Assembly (NCBI RefSeq): GCF_011008945.1
Contig: NZ_WYCT01000026.1
Span: 1 to 38,501 of the forward strand
DNA length: 38,501 bases
Direction of reading: 5' to 3'
DNA from: Streptomyces harenosi
Lineage (GTDB): Bacteria > Actinomycetota > Actinomycetes > Streptomycetales > Streptomycetaceae
The notes beneath the pieces were generated by a model. It had not been told where the DNA came from and made no database searches. It saw only the letters and a program-made list of their open reading frames with translations. Position 1 is the stretch's first letter; each line of letters begins with the position of its first letter. The position numbers were made by a program, and so were the translations under genes. Positions 1-6,825 of this stretch are shown piece after piece.

Positions 1-4
1 AGCT

Positions 5-37
5 TCGTCGGCAGCGTCAGATGTGTATAAGAGCCAG
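5..37 (+). other. Nextera (Tn5) sequencing adapter left on contig end
   Basis: Bases 5-37 match the 33-base Illumina Nextera read-1 adapter, including the 19-bp Tn5 mosaic end, with one difference (base 34 is c where the adapter has a). Natural genomic sequence would not carry the library primer part as well as the mosaic end. The first few bases of the window are therefore artificial and genomic sequence begins at about base 38. An open frame that starts at base 21 begins inside the adapter and is not a gene. Confidence 0.95.
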
Positions 38-641
38 GCCCGGCCCTGCCGTCGGGCCGGCGGACGACGGTGAACGTGGCGGAGGGGAGCGGTCGGCGCG
101 GCCCGGCCCTCTGCCATGGCGGCCCCGGCCCGCCGGGGACCGCTGCCCGGCCCCGGCGCCTCGGCCGATCGGCCCGCCGCCGCCGCCCACCGGGACGTTC
201 GGGTCTGATCATGCCCGACGGGTACCCGCCGCGGCGGTGCGTTCACCGCGATGACCGACGCCCGCCGCCGCCCGCCCCGGCCCGCCGGTCACCGTCGTCC
301 CCGGGAGGCCGCCGGTCCCTCTGCCGCACCCGTCGGGGCCACGGCCCCGCCGCTGCGGCCCGGGACCGCGGCGGCCGAGCCGGTCGGCACCCCGCGTTCG
401 GCACCGCTTCCCTGCCGGGACGGGCCCTGCCGCCGGCAGGCGGACAGCGGCCGGGGCACCCGGCGGGCTCGGCAGACCCGCCCCGGCGACGGCGAGCGGG
501 CCGAGCCGGCCGGGCACCCGGGGCGGGGCGTGCACGCCGGAGCCGGGGCGCGCCCACCACGCGCGGGGCGCCCCGGCCGGGCCCGGCGGCAAGCGCTGCC
601 ACGGGCCGGGGCATCAGTCGGCGGAACGGTTCGCGGGAGCC
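38..641. other. Gene-free or unresolved GC-rich stretch at contig edge
   Basis: About 600 bp between the adapter and the end of the MFS gene. Open frames on both strands are rich in Pro, Arg, Gly and Ala, show no recognisable motif and have no ribosome binding site, as expected for chance frames in very GC-rich DNA. An imperfect 24-bp direct duplication lies at its right end (614-637 copied at 642-665). I see no gene here, but coverage close to a contig end is often poor and base errors could hide one. Confidence 0.5.
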
Positions 642-2123
642 TCAGCCGGCGGAACGGCTCGCCGGGGCGGCCGCGGCGGGGCCGGCCGGACGCGGGGCGG
701 GCAGTGCCCAGGCCAGGACGGCGACGGCGGCGCAGATCCCCGCCGTGGCCGTGAAGACGGTCCGGTAGGACAGGTCCGCGCCGTCCCCGGCGGTGGCGGT
801 GGCGGTGGCGGTGGCGAGGGTGACCAGGGCGGCCAGCCCGACCACGCCGCCCAGTTGGCGGGTGGTGTTCATCAGGCCGGAGGCCGCGCCCGCGTCCCGG
901 TCGGCGATGCCGGAGGTCACGGTGGTCGTGATGGGGGTGATGAGCAGGCCCATCCCGGCGGACATGACGATCGCGGGCCCGAGGAGGCCGTCGACGTAAC
1001 CGCTGTGGTCGCCGAGGCCGCTCTGCCACAGGAAGCCGGCCGCCGCGAGCAGGGCGCTGAGCACGATCAGCGCGCGGGCGCCGGTGCGCCGCATGACGGC
1101 CGGGGCGAGGCGGGCGGCGGCGACGCCGACCAGGGTGTGCGGCAGGAAGCCGAGCCCGCAGGCCAGCGCCCCGTAGCCCAGGACGTCCTGCATGTACAGC
1201 GACAGGAAGTACCACATGGGGATGAAGCAGGCCCCGGTCAGCAGCATCACCACGTTGCCCACCGCGACCGGGCGCAGCCGCACCAGGCGCGGCGGCATCA
1301 GCGGGGCCGCGGCGTACCGGGCCTCCGTCACCGCGAAGGCGGCCAGCGCCACGACGCCCACGGCCAGGCCCGCCACCGTGGTCGGACCGCTCCAGCCGTG
1401 CGTGCCCGCCTGGTTGACGCCGTAGACGACCGCGGTGACGCCCAGTGTGGCGAGGACCGCGCCGGGCACGTCGAGGCGCCCGGAGGCCGCGCCGGGACGG
1501 CCGGCGGGCAGCAGGCGCACGGCGGCCAGGACGGCGACGACACCGATGGGAACGTTGATCAGCAGGATCCACCGCCAGGACAGCGCGTCGGCGAGCACGC
1601 CGCCGATCAGGTTGCCCGCCGCGCCGCCGGCGGAGCTGACCGCCGTCCAGATCGCCAGCGCCCTGGTGCGCGCCGGCCCCTCGGCGAAGCCGGTGGTCAG
1701 GATGGTCAGCGTGGCGGGGGCCAGCACCGCGGCGCCCAGGCCCTGCACCGACCGCATGGCGATCAGCAGCCCCGGTCCGGTCGCCAGCCCGCCCACCAGG
1801 CTGGAGGCGGAGAACAGCACCAGCCCCCACAGGAAGACCCGCCGGCGTCCGTACAGGTCGGCCAGGCGCCCGCCGAGCAGCAGGAAACCGGCGAAGACCA
1901 GGGCGTAACCGCCCACGACCCACTGCAGACCGGCGTCGTCGAAGCCGAGCGCCCTCTGGATGGACGGCAGTGCCACGTTCACCACCGACACGTCGAGCAC
2001 GACCATGAACTGCGCCGCGCACGCCAGCCACAGCAGCGCCGCGTGCCCGTGCGCCGGTGCGGAGCCCCGCTGCCCCCCGGCGTCCGTCGAATCGTCCGTG
2101 GCGCGGGCCTGGTGGTGTCCCAT
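642..2123 (-). CDS. MFS drug-efflux transporter, DHA2 (14-TM) type
   Basis: A 493-residue inner-membrane proton-driven exporter of the major facilitator superfamily. The first membrane segment contains the DHA2 landmark LDVSVVNVALPSIQ, followed by the loop motif A form GGRLADLYGRRR and the motif C-like stretch beginning NLIGG. Length and hydrophobic pattern fit the 14-helix DHA2 family of multidrug and antibiotic exporters. The ATG at 2123 is preceded by GGGGAAG. It is divergent from a TetR repressor gene with only 78 bp between them and a 24-bp palindrome in that gap, the usual layout of a repressor-controlled exporter. Position at the edge of an enterocin-type cluster suggests export of, or self-protection against, the cluster product. 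The S. maritimus cluster also carries a transporter gene (encT), but I cannot confirm orthology. The last codons and stop are partly duplicated just downstream. Confidence 0.93.
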   Translation of the reverse strand: MGHHQARATDDSTDAGGQRGSAPAHGHAALLWLACAAQFMVVLDVSVVNVALPSIQRALGFDDAGLQWVVGGYALVFAGFLLLGGRLADLYGRRRVFLWGLVLFSASSLVGGLATGPGLLIAMRSVQGLGAAVLAPATLTILTTGFAEGPARTRALAIWTAVSSAGGAAGNLIGGVLADALSWRWILLINVPIGVVAVLAAVRLLPAGRPGAASGRLDVPGAVLATLGVTAVVYGVNQAGTHGWSGPTTVAGLAVGVVALAAFAVTEARYAAAPLMPPRLVRLRPVAVGNVVMLLTGACFIPMWYFLSLYMQDVLGYGALACGLGFLPHTLVGVAAARLAPAVMRRTGARALIVLSALLAAAGFLWQSGLGDHSGYVDGLLGPAIVMSAGMGLLITPITTTVTSGIADRDAGAASGLMNTTRQLGGVVGLAALVTLATATATATAGDGADLSYRTVFTATAGICAAVAVLAWALPAPRPAGPAAAAPASRSAG

Positions 2124-2150
2124 GTCTCTTCCCCATCGTCGCGGCGAGCC

Positions 2151-2174
2151 TTTACCGTACAGCCGTACCATAAA
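2151..2174. promoter_or_regulatory. Palindromic operator candidate between exporter and TetR gene
   Basis: The sequence reads TTTA-N2-GTAC-N4-GTAC-N2-TAAA, a 24-bp symmetric element centred in the 78-bp gap between the divergent exporter (ATG at 2123) and repressor (GTG at 2202). Symmetry, spacing and position fit a TetR dimer or dimer-pair operator that would repress both genes. It also contains two direct CCGTAC copies 8 bp apart. Binding is inferred from layout only. Confidence 0.6.
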
Positions 2175-2201
2175 AACGGGTCGGACAGGGAAGGGGTCAC
2201 G

Positions 2202-2825
2202 GTGCCGAAACGCGTCGACCACGCACAGCGCCGGGCGCACATCGCCGACGCTCTGGTCAGGGTGGCCGCACGGGAAGGGCTGCACGCGGTGACGATGCGG
2301 GCCGTGGCGGTCGAGGCGGGTGTCTCCCTGAACCTGGTGCAGTACTACTTCGACACCAAGGCGGGACTGGTGCACGCGGCCCTGGAGCATCTGGAGCGGC
2401 AGAGCCACGAGCGGTGGGCGGCACGGCTGGCGGGCCTGGAGGACCCGGGATCGGCGCGGGCGTGCCTGGAGGCGTTCGTCGCCGAGTCGCTGCCGGCCGA
2501 CGAGGCCGGCCACACCTTCCGTCTGGTGTGGACGTCGTATGCCGTGCTGGCGATGACCGATCCGGCGCTGGCCGGACAGCCCTTCGTCGAAGGCCCGCAC
2601 CGGCTGGAGCGACAGCTCACCGAGATACTGGCCAAGGCCCGGGCGGCCGGCGAGATCGCGGCCGACCGCGATGTGTCCGCCGAGGCCGCGCGGCTGCTGA
2701 GTCTCAGTCACGGCGTCGGGACGAGCGTCCTGGTCGGCCAGCGGTCGGTGGCCGAGGCCCGGGAGGTGATGCGCTATCACCTCGACCGCCTCTTCGACGA
2801 CCCCGGTGCGCCGCGGGCGCCGTGA
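2202..2825 (+). CDS. TetR-family transcriptional regulator
   Basis: A 207-residue TetR-type repressor. The N-terminal helix-turn-helix region is clear: TMRAVAVEAGVSLNLVQYYF ends with the family hallmark YYF, followed by the usual TKAGL turn. The C-terminal ligand domain is all-helical and, as is normal for the family, carries no recognisable signature. GTG at 2202 was chosen because AGGGAAGGGG ends five bases upstream and because the protein then starts about 10 residues before helix 1. It lies head-to-head with the DHA2 exporter gene across a 24-bp palindrome, so it most likely represses the exporter and itself and is released by a small-molecule ligand, plausibly the cluster product or an intermediate. 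The ligand cannot be inferred from sequence. Confidence 0.92.
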   Translation: MPKRVDHAQRRAHIADALVRVAAREGLHAVTMRAVAVEAGVSLNLVQYYFDTKAGLVHAALEHLERQSHERWAARLAGLEDPGSARACLEAFVAESLPADEAGHTFRLVWTSYAVLAMTDPALAGQPFVEGPHRLERQLTEILAKARAAGEIAADRDVSAEAARLLSLSHGVGTSVLVGQRSVAEAREVMRYHLDRLFDDPGAPRAP

Positions 2826-2971
2826 CCGCGCCCGGGCGGTGGCGTTCCGCCGTCCCGGCCCGGTCCGCTGCGCGGGCGGCGCAGTTGTGCGGTGGAGCGG
2901 GGCCGTGACGGCCGACGCGGGCGCCGGTGCCCCGGCCGGACCCGGCGGGACGGGCGGGTGGCCGTGGGCCG

Positions 2972-3015
2972 ACCTTGGGCCGGGCTCAAGACCGCCTTGC
3001 TCGGGCGTGGAGCGA
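2972..3015 (+). promoter_or_regulatory. Phased SARP-type repeats upstream of encP
   Basis: Four 11-bp units in phase: ACCTTGGGCCG at 2972, a weaker unit at 2983, GCCTTGCTCGG at 2994 and GCGTGGAGCGA at 3005. The last two form the tandem also found upstream of encD (12217), encH (17742, minus strand) and the second SnoaL gene (17786). SARP activators bind direct repeats at 11- or 22-bp spacing just upstream of the -10 region. The site ends 89 bp before the encP ATG. Confidence 0.6.
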
Positions 3016-3104
3016 CGGGCGCTTGAGTGAGGGGCGGTGGCCCGGGCCGACGACCCGGGCCGGCCGCCCGAGTCCACCGATCCTCCGGCCGCAAAGGGAA
3101 CGTC

Positions 3105-4682
3105 ATGACCTTCGTCATTGAGCTCGACAGGCCCGTCACGCTCGATCAGCTCGAAGCGGCGGCGCGCCGGCGCACGCGGGTGGAGCTGTCCGAGCCGGTC
3201 CGCGCCCGTGTCCGCGCCTCCCGCGAGGTGCTGGAGAAGTTCGTGCAGGAGGAACGGGTCATCTACGGGGTCAACACGAGCATGGGCGGCTTCGTCGACC
3301 ATCTGGTCCCGGTCGCCCAGGCCCGGCGCCTCCAGGAGAACCTGATCAACGCGGTGGCCACCAACGTCGGGGCGTACCTCGACGACACCACCGTGCGGGC
3401 CGTCATGCTCTCCCGCATCGTGTCGCTCTCCCGCGGCAACTCCGCGATCACACCGGCCAACCTGGAGCGGCTGGTGGAGGTGTACAACGCCGGCATCGTG
3501 CCGTGCGTGCCGGAGAAGGGCTCACTGGGCACCAGCGGCGACCTCGGGCCGCTGGCGGCGATCGCCCTGGTGTGCGCGGGACAGTGGAAGGCCCGGCTCG
3601 GCGGGCGCACCCTGCCCGGACGGCAGGCGCTCGCCGAGGCCGGGATCGAGCCGATGGAGCTGGGCTACAAGGACGGCCTGGCCCTGATCAACGGCACGTC
3701 CGGCATGGTGGGTCTGGGCGCCCTGGTGCACGGCGCCGCGAGCCGGCTGGTGCGGCGCTACCAGCAGGTCTCCGCGCTGTCGGTGGAGGGCCTGGCCGGG
3801 ATGACCAAGCCGTTCGACCCGCGCGTGCACGCCGTCAAGCCGCACCGCGGACAGCGCGCGGTGGCGGCGCGGCTGTGGGAGGGGCTGGCCGACTCCCGCC
3901 TGGCGGTCAACGAGCTCGACACCGAGCAGACGCTCGCCGGTGAGATGGGCACGGTGGCCAAGGCGGGCTCGCTGGCGATCGAGGACGCCTACTCCATCCG
4001 CTGCACCCCCCAGATCCTGGGGCCCGTGGTCGACGCCCTCCAGGGCATCGGGGCGACCCTGGCGGACGAGCTGAACTCCTCCAACGACAACCCGATCGTG
4101 CTGCCGGAGGAGGCCGAGGTCTTCCACAACGGCCACTTCCACGGCCAGTACGTCGCCATGGCCATGGACCACCTGGCGCTCGCCCTGGCCACGGTGACCA
4201 ATCTGGCCAACCGGCGCGTGGACCGCTTCCTGGACAGGAGCAACAGCAACGGGCTGCCCGCCTTCCTGTGCCGGGAGGACCCGGGGCTGCGGCTGGGGCT
4301 GATGGGGGGCCAGTTCATGACCGCCTCGGTCACCGCGGAGACCCGCACCCTGACCGTGCCGATGTCCGTGCAGTCGCTGAGCACCACGGGCGACTTCCAG
4401 GACATCGTCTCCTTCGGGTTCGTCGCCGCCCGCCGGGCCAGGGAGGTGGTGGCCAACGCCGCCTACGTGGTCGCCTTCGAGCTGCTGTGCGCCTGCCAGG
4501 CCGTGGACATCCGCGGCGCGGACAAGCTGTCCTCCTTCACCCGCCCGCTGTACGAGCGCACGCGCGCCGTCGTGCCGTTCCTGGACCGGGACGAGACCCT
4601 CACCCCCTACCTCGAGCGGCTGGCCGCGGACCTGACGGCGGCCGGGACCGAGACCGCCGCCGGCACCGCGCCGGTGCTGTGA
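3105..4682 (+). CDS. encP: Phenylalanine ammonia-lyase / 2,3-aminomutase (EncP-like)
   Basis: A 525-residue MIO enzyme of the aromatic ammonia-lyase/aminomutase family. It removes ammonia from L-Phe to give trans-cinnamate, first step to the benzoyl starter of enterocin. The MIO cofactor tripeptide is Thr-Ser-Gly (143-145, in GTSGDLGPLA) rather than the common Ala-Ser-Gly; this form is known in AdmH and, as I recall, EncP. The lid-loop tyrosine is Tyr54 (YGVNTSMG); other conserved active-site residues are Asn196 (INGTSG), Tyr296 and Arg299 (YSIRCTPQ) and Asn327 to Asn329 (NSSNDNP). ATG at 3105 follows AAAGGGAA. Phased SARP-type repeats lie about 90 bp upstream. A SnoaL-fold gene follows after 37 bp, probably cotranscribed. 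EncP-type enzymes can also form beta-phenylalanine; sequence alone does not settle the balance. Confidence 0.95.
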   Translation: MTFVIELDRPVTLDQLEAAARRRTRVELSEPVRARVRASREVLEKFVQEERVIYGVNTSMGGFVDHLVPVAQARRLQENLINAVATNVGAYLDDTTVRAVMLSRIVSLSRGNSAITPANLERLVEVYNAGIVPCVPEKGSLGTSGDLGPLAAIALVCAGQWKARLGGRTLPGRQALAEAGIEPMELGYKDGLALINGTSGMVGLGALVHGAASRLVRRYQQVSALSVEGLAGMTKPFDPRVHAVKPHRGQRAVAARLWEGLADSRLAVNELDTEQTLAGEMGTVAKAGSLAIEDAYSIRCTPQILGPVVDALQGIGATLADELNSSNDNPIVLPEEAEVFHNGHFHGQYVAMAMDHLALALATVTNLANRRVDRFLDRSNSNGLPAFLCREDPGLRLGLMGGQFMTASVTAETRTLTVPMSVQSLSTTGDFQDIVSFGFVAARRAREVVANAAYVVAFELLCACQAVDIRGADKLSSFTRPLYERTRAVVPFLDRDETLTPYLERLAADLTAAGTETAAGTAPVL

Positions 4683-4719
4683 CGGTGCGGTGAAGAGGCC
4701 GAGGAGACGAGGGATCGCG

Positions 4720-5115
4720 ATGACGAGCGCACTGTCCGAGCAGACCGTCACCGACTTCGTGGAGCGGTGGCGCCGGGCCGAGGAGGACGGCGACCCGGCG
4801 GCGCTGGAGCAACTGCTCGCCGACGACTTCCTGGGCGTGGGCCCCCGCGGGTTCGTCCGCAGCCGCGCGCAGTGGATCGCCCGCTACAGCTCCGGGACGG
4901 TCCGCAACGCGTCCTTCCGGCTGAGCGACCGGCGGGTGCGGACCTACGGGCCGACGGCGGTGGTGGTGGCGGCCCAGACGCAGGAGAGCGTCAACGGGGA
5001 CGCCGACGCCAGCGGCGCCTTCCGGTTCACGCTGGTCGTCGTCGGCCGCGCCGACGGCGAGGTGCGGCTCGCCGGGGTGCACGTGAGCCCGAACGCCGCC
5101 CCGGCGGCCGGCTGA
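4720..5115 (+). CDS. SnoaL/DUF4440-like small protein downstream of encP
   Basis: A 131-residue protein with the NTF2/SnoaL-type alpha+beta-cone pattern: a helical N-terminus (VTDFVERWRRAEEDGD), the LLADDFLGVGPRGF turn typical of DUF4440/SnoaL_3 proteins, then strands ending in VRLAGVHVSP. Members of this fold include polyketide cyclases, isomerases and many proteins of unknown role. ATG at 4720 was chosen over the in-frame GTG at 4690 because AGGGA lies five bases upstream and the longer N-terminus is only basic residues. It follows encP by 37 bp, likely in one transcript, and runs convergently into encN with 42 bp between stops. It may be the counterpart of one of the unassigned enc open reading frames. 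A role in polyketide folding or in the starter pathway is inference from context only. Confidence 0.82.
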   Translation: MTSALSEQTVTDFVERWRRAEEDGDPAALEQLLADDFLGVGPRGFVRSRAQWIARYSSGTVRNASFRLSDRRVRTYGPTAVVVAAQTQESVNGDADASGAFRFTLVVVGRADGEVRLAGVHVSPNAAPAAG

Positions 5116-5157
5116 GCCACCCACCGGTCCCGCCCGCCGCGGCGGTCCGCTCCCGCT

Positions 5158-6723
5158 TCACCGGGCGCGGGCCGCCGCGCTGCGCGTGTCCTCGGCGGAC
5201 CGGCCGCGCAGGGCGGATCGCCGGATCTTGCCGGTCGTGGTCCTGGGCAGCTGCGCGGCGAACTCGACGAGATGCGGGTAGTGGCGGCCCTGGAGCCGGT
5301 CCCTGCACCACTGCCGCAACTGCCGGGCCAGCGCGTCGCTGCCCCGCTGGCCGTCGCGCAGCACGACGTACGCCTTGATCCTCGCCAGCCGCTCGGTGTC
5401 CACCGCGACCACCGCGGCCTCCGCCACCCGCGGGTGCTGCTGGAGACAGGTCTCGATCTCGGTGGGGGCGACCCACAGTCCGGAGATCTTCAGCATGTCG
5501 TCGGCCCGGCCCTCGTACCAGTAGAAGCCGTCCCCGTCCCGGCGGTAGCGGTCGCCGGTGCGGTACCAGGGTCCGTGCAGCACCGAGCGGGTCAGCTCCG
5601 CCCGGTGCCAGTACTGGGCCGGCGTGCTGCCGCCGCGTACGTACATCTCGCCGCCGCCCTCGCCCGTGACCTCGGCGCCGTCCGGGCCGACGAGCTTGAT
5701 CTCATAGCCGGGCACCGGCCGGCCGGACGAGCCGGGGCGCACGGCGCCGGGGGTGTTGGTGCAGTAGATGTGCAGCATCTCCGTGGAGCCCACGCCGTCG
5801 AGGATGGTGAGCCCGTACAGGTCGTGCCAGCGGTGCCACACGTGCGCGGGGAGTGCCTCCGCGGCCGAGACGCACAGCCGGACGGAGGACAGGTCCCGGC
5901 CGGCGGCGCCCGGGGAGCGGGGCATGGCGTTGTACAGGGCCGGCACGGAGAAGAACAGCGTGGGGCGGGCGCGTTCGATGGTCTCCAGCACGGTGTGCGG
6001 GGCGGGGAAGCCGGACAGCAGCACGGTGGTGCCGCCCGACCACAGCGGGAAGAGCAGGCTGTTGCCCAGCCCGTAGGCGTGGAAGGCCTTGGTGGTGGAC
6101 AGGTGGACGTCCTCCCAGGTGGCCCCGAGGACTCCGCCCGCGTAGTGGCGGCAGACGGCGTCCGCGTCACGGTGCAGGTGGACGACGCCCTTGGGCCGTC
6201 CGGTCGTCCCGGAGCTGTAGAGCCAGAACGCGGGGTCCTCCGCGTGGGTACGGACCGGGTCCAGGCCGCCCTGGTGGGCGTCGAGCAGGTCGGGCAGGCA
6301 CAGCGCTCCCCCGTCGTCGGCGGGCTCGGCGCAGACCACGGTCACGCCCGCCTCCCGCAGGACGGGCGCCAGCTCCCGGTACCGGTCGGCGTGGACCACC
6401 GCGGCGGTGGCGTAGCTGTCCTCGGCGCAGAAGCGCACCTGGTCGGCGGTGGCGCGGGGGTCGAGCGGGACGGGGACGGCGCCGATGCGGCAGGCGCCGA
6501 GGAAGGCGGTGAAGAAGGCGGGGGTGTCGTCGAGGACGAGCAGGACGCGCTGCTCGCGGTGGACGCCGAGCGCGCGCAGGGCCCGGCCCGTCGCGCACAT
6601 CCGCCGGTGCAACTCGGTGTAGGCGACGGTCTCCCGGTGGCTGACCAGGGCGGCCTTGCCGCCCAGGCCGGCCTCGAGGCAGCGGTCGACGAGGGTGGAG
6701 AGGTTGACGTGGTCGGCGGTCAT
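5158..6723 (-). CDS. encN: Benzoate:ACP/CoA ligase (EncN-like)
   Basis: A 521-residue ANL-family adenylating enzyme of the benzoate-CoA ligase group. It activates benzoate as the adenylate; EncN in S. maritimus loads it onto the ACP EncC, so benzoate can prime the synthase directly. Motifs in order: the ATP-binding P-loop YSSGTTGRPKG (169-179), DGVGSTEMLH (A5), YRTGDRY (A7), DDMLKISGLWVAPTEIE (A8) and PRTTTGKIRR with the adenylation lysine Lys499 (A10). Full family length, with a complete catalytic set. ATG at 6723 follows AGGAG five bases upstream. It is the last gene of the encA-B-C-L-M-N transcript, after a 102-bp gap from encM that contains a GC hairpin (6770-6806), and it converges on the SnoaL-like gene downstream of encP. 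Confidence 0.94.
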   Translation of the reverse strand: MTADHVNLSTLVDRCLEAGLGGKAALVSHRETVAYTELHRRMCATGRALRALGVHREQRVLLVLDDTPAFFTAFLGACRIGAVPVPLDPRATADQVRFCAEDSYATAAVVHADRYRELAPVLREAGVTVVCAEPADDGGALCLPDLLDAHQGGLDPVRTHAEDPAFWLYSSGTTGRPKGVVHLHRDADAVCRHYAGGVLGATWEDVHLSTTKAFHAYGLGNSLLFPLWSGGTTVLLSGFPAPHTVLETIERARPTLFFSVPALYNAMPRSPGAAGRDLSSVRLCVSAAEALPAHVWHRWHDLYGLTILDGVGSTEMLHIYCTNTPGAVRPGSSGRPVPGYEIKLVGPDGAEVTGEGGGEMYVRGGSTPAQYWHRAELTRSVLHGPWYRTGDRYRRDGDGFYWYEGRADDMLKISGLWVAPTEIETCLQQHPRVAEAAVVAVDTERLARIKAYVVLRDGQRGSDALARQLRQWCRDRLQGRHYPHLVEFAAQLPRTTTGKIRRSALRGRSAEDTRSAAARAR

Positions 6724-6769
6724 GCCGGCTCCTGTTCGGGAGGGGGGAGCTGATCGGCCGGGGTGCGCT

Positions 6770-6806
6770 GCTGCCCCGGTCGCGGCGTGGGCCGGGCCGG
6801 GGCAGC
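6770..6806 (-). terminator. Hairpin between encM and encN
   Basis: GCTGCCCCGG (6770-6779) and its perfect complement (6797-6806) form a 10-bp stem with a 17-nt loop in the 102-bp gap between encM and encN. No T-run follows. It could lower read-through into encN or stabilise the upstream message; complete termination is unlikely because encN has no obvious promoter of its own. Confidence 0.4.
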
Positions 6807-6825
6807 GGGTGCGCGGGGCGGAGCG

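Noticed and set aside
21..254. Open frame beginning inside the adapter
   Set aside because: Its start codon lies in artificial sequence and the rest has chance Pro/Arg-rich composition.
289..2136. 615-codon minus-strand open frame over the exporter
   Set aside because: Wrong-frame shadow of the MFS gene, Arg/Gly/Pro-rich with no motif.
855..2201. Long N-terminal extension of the TetR frame antisense to the exporter
   Set aside because: The upstream part is antisense shadow; the well-placed ribosome site and HTH spacing fix the start at 2202.
3522..4751. 409-codon open frame antisense to encP
   Set aside because: Composition typical of an antisense shadow (Gln/Val/His/Gly-rich), no domain, and encP is certain.
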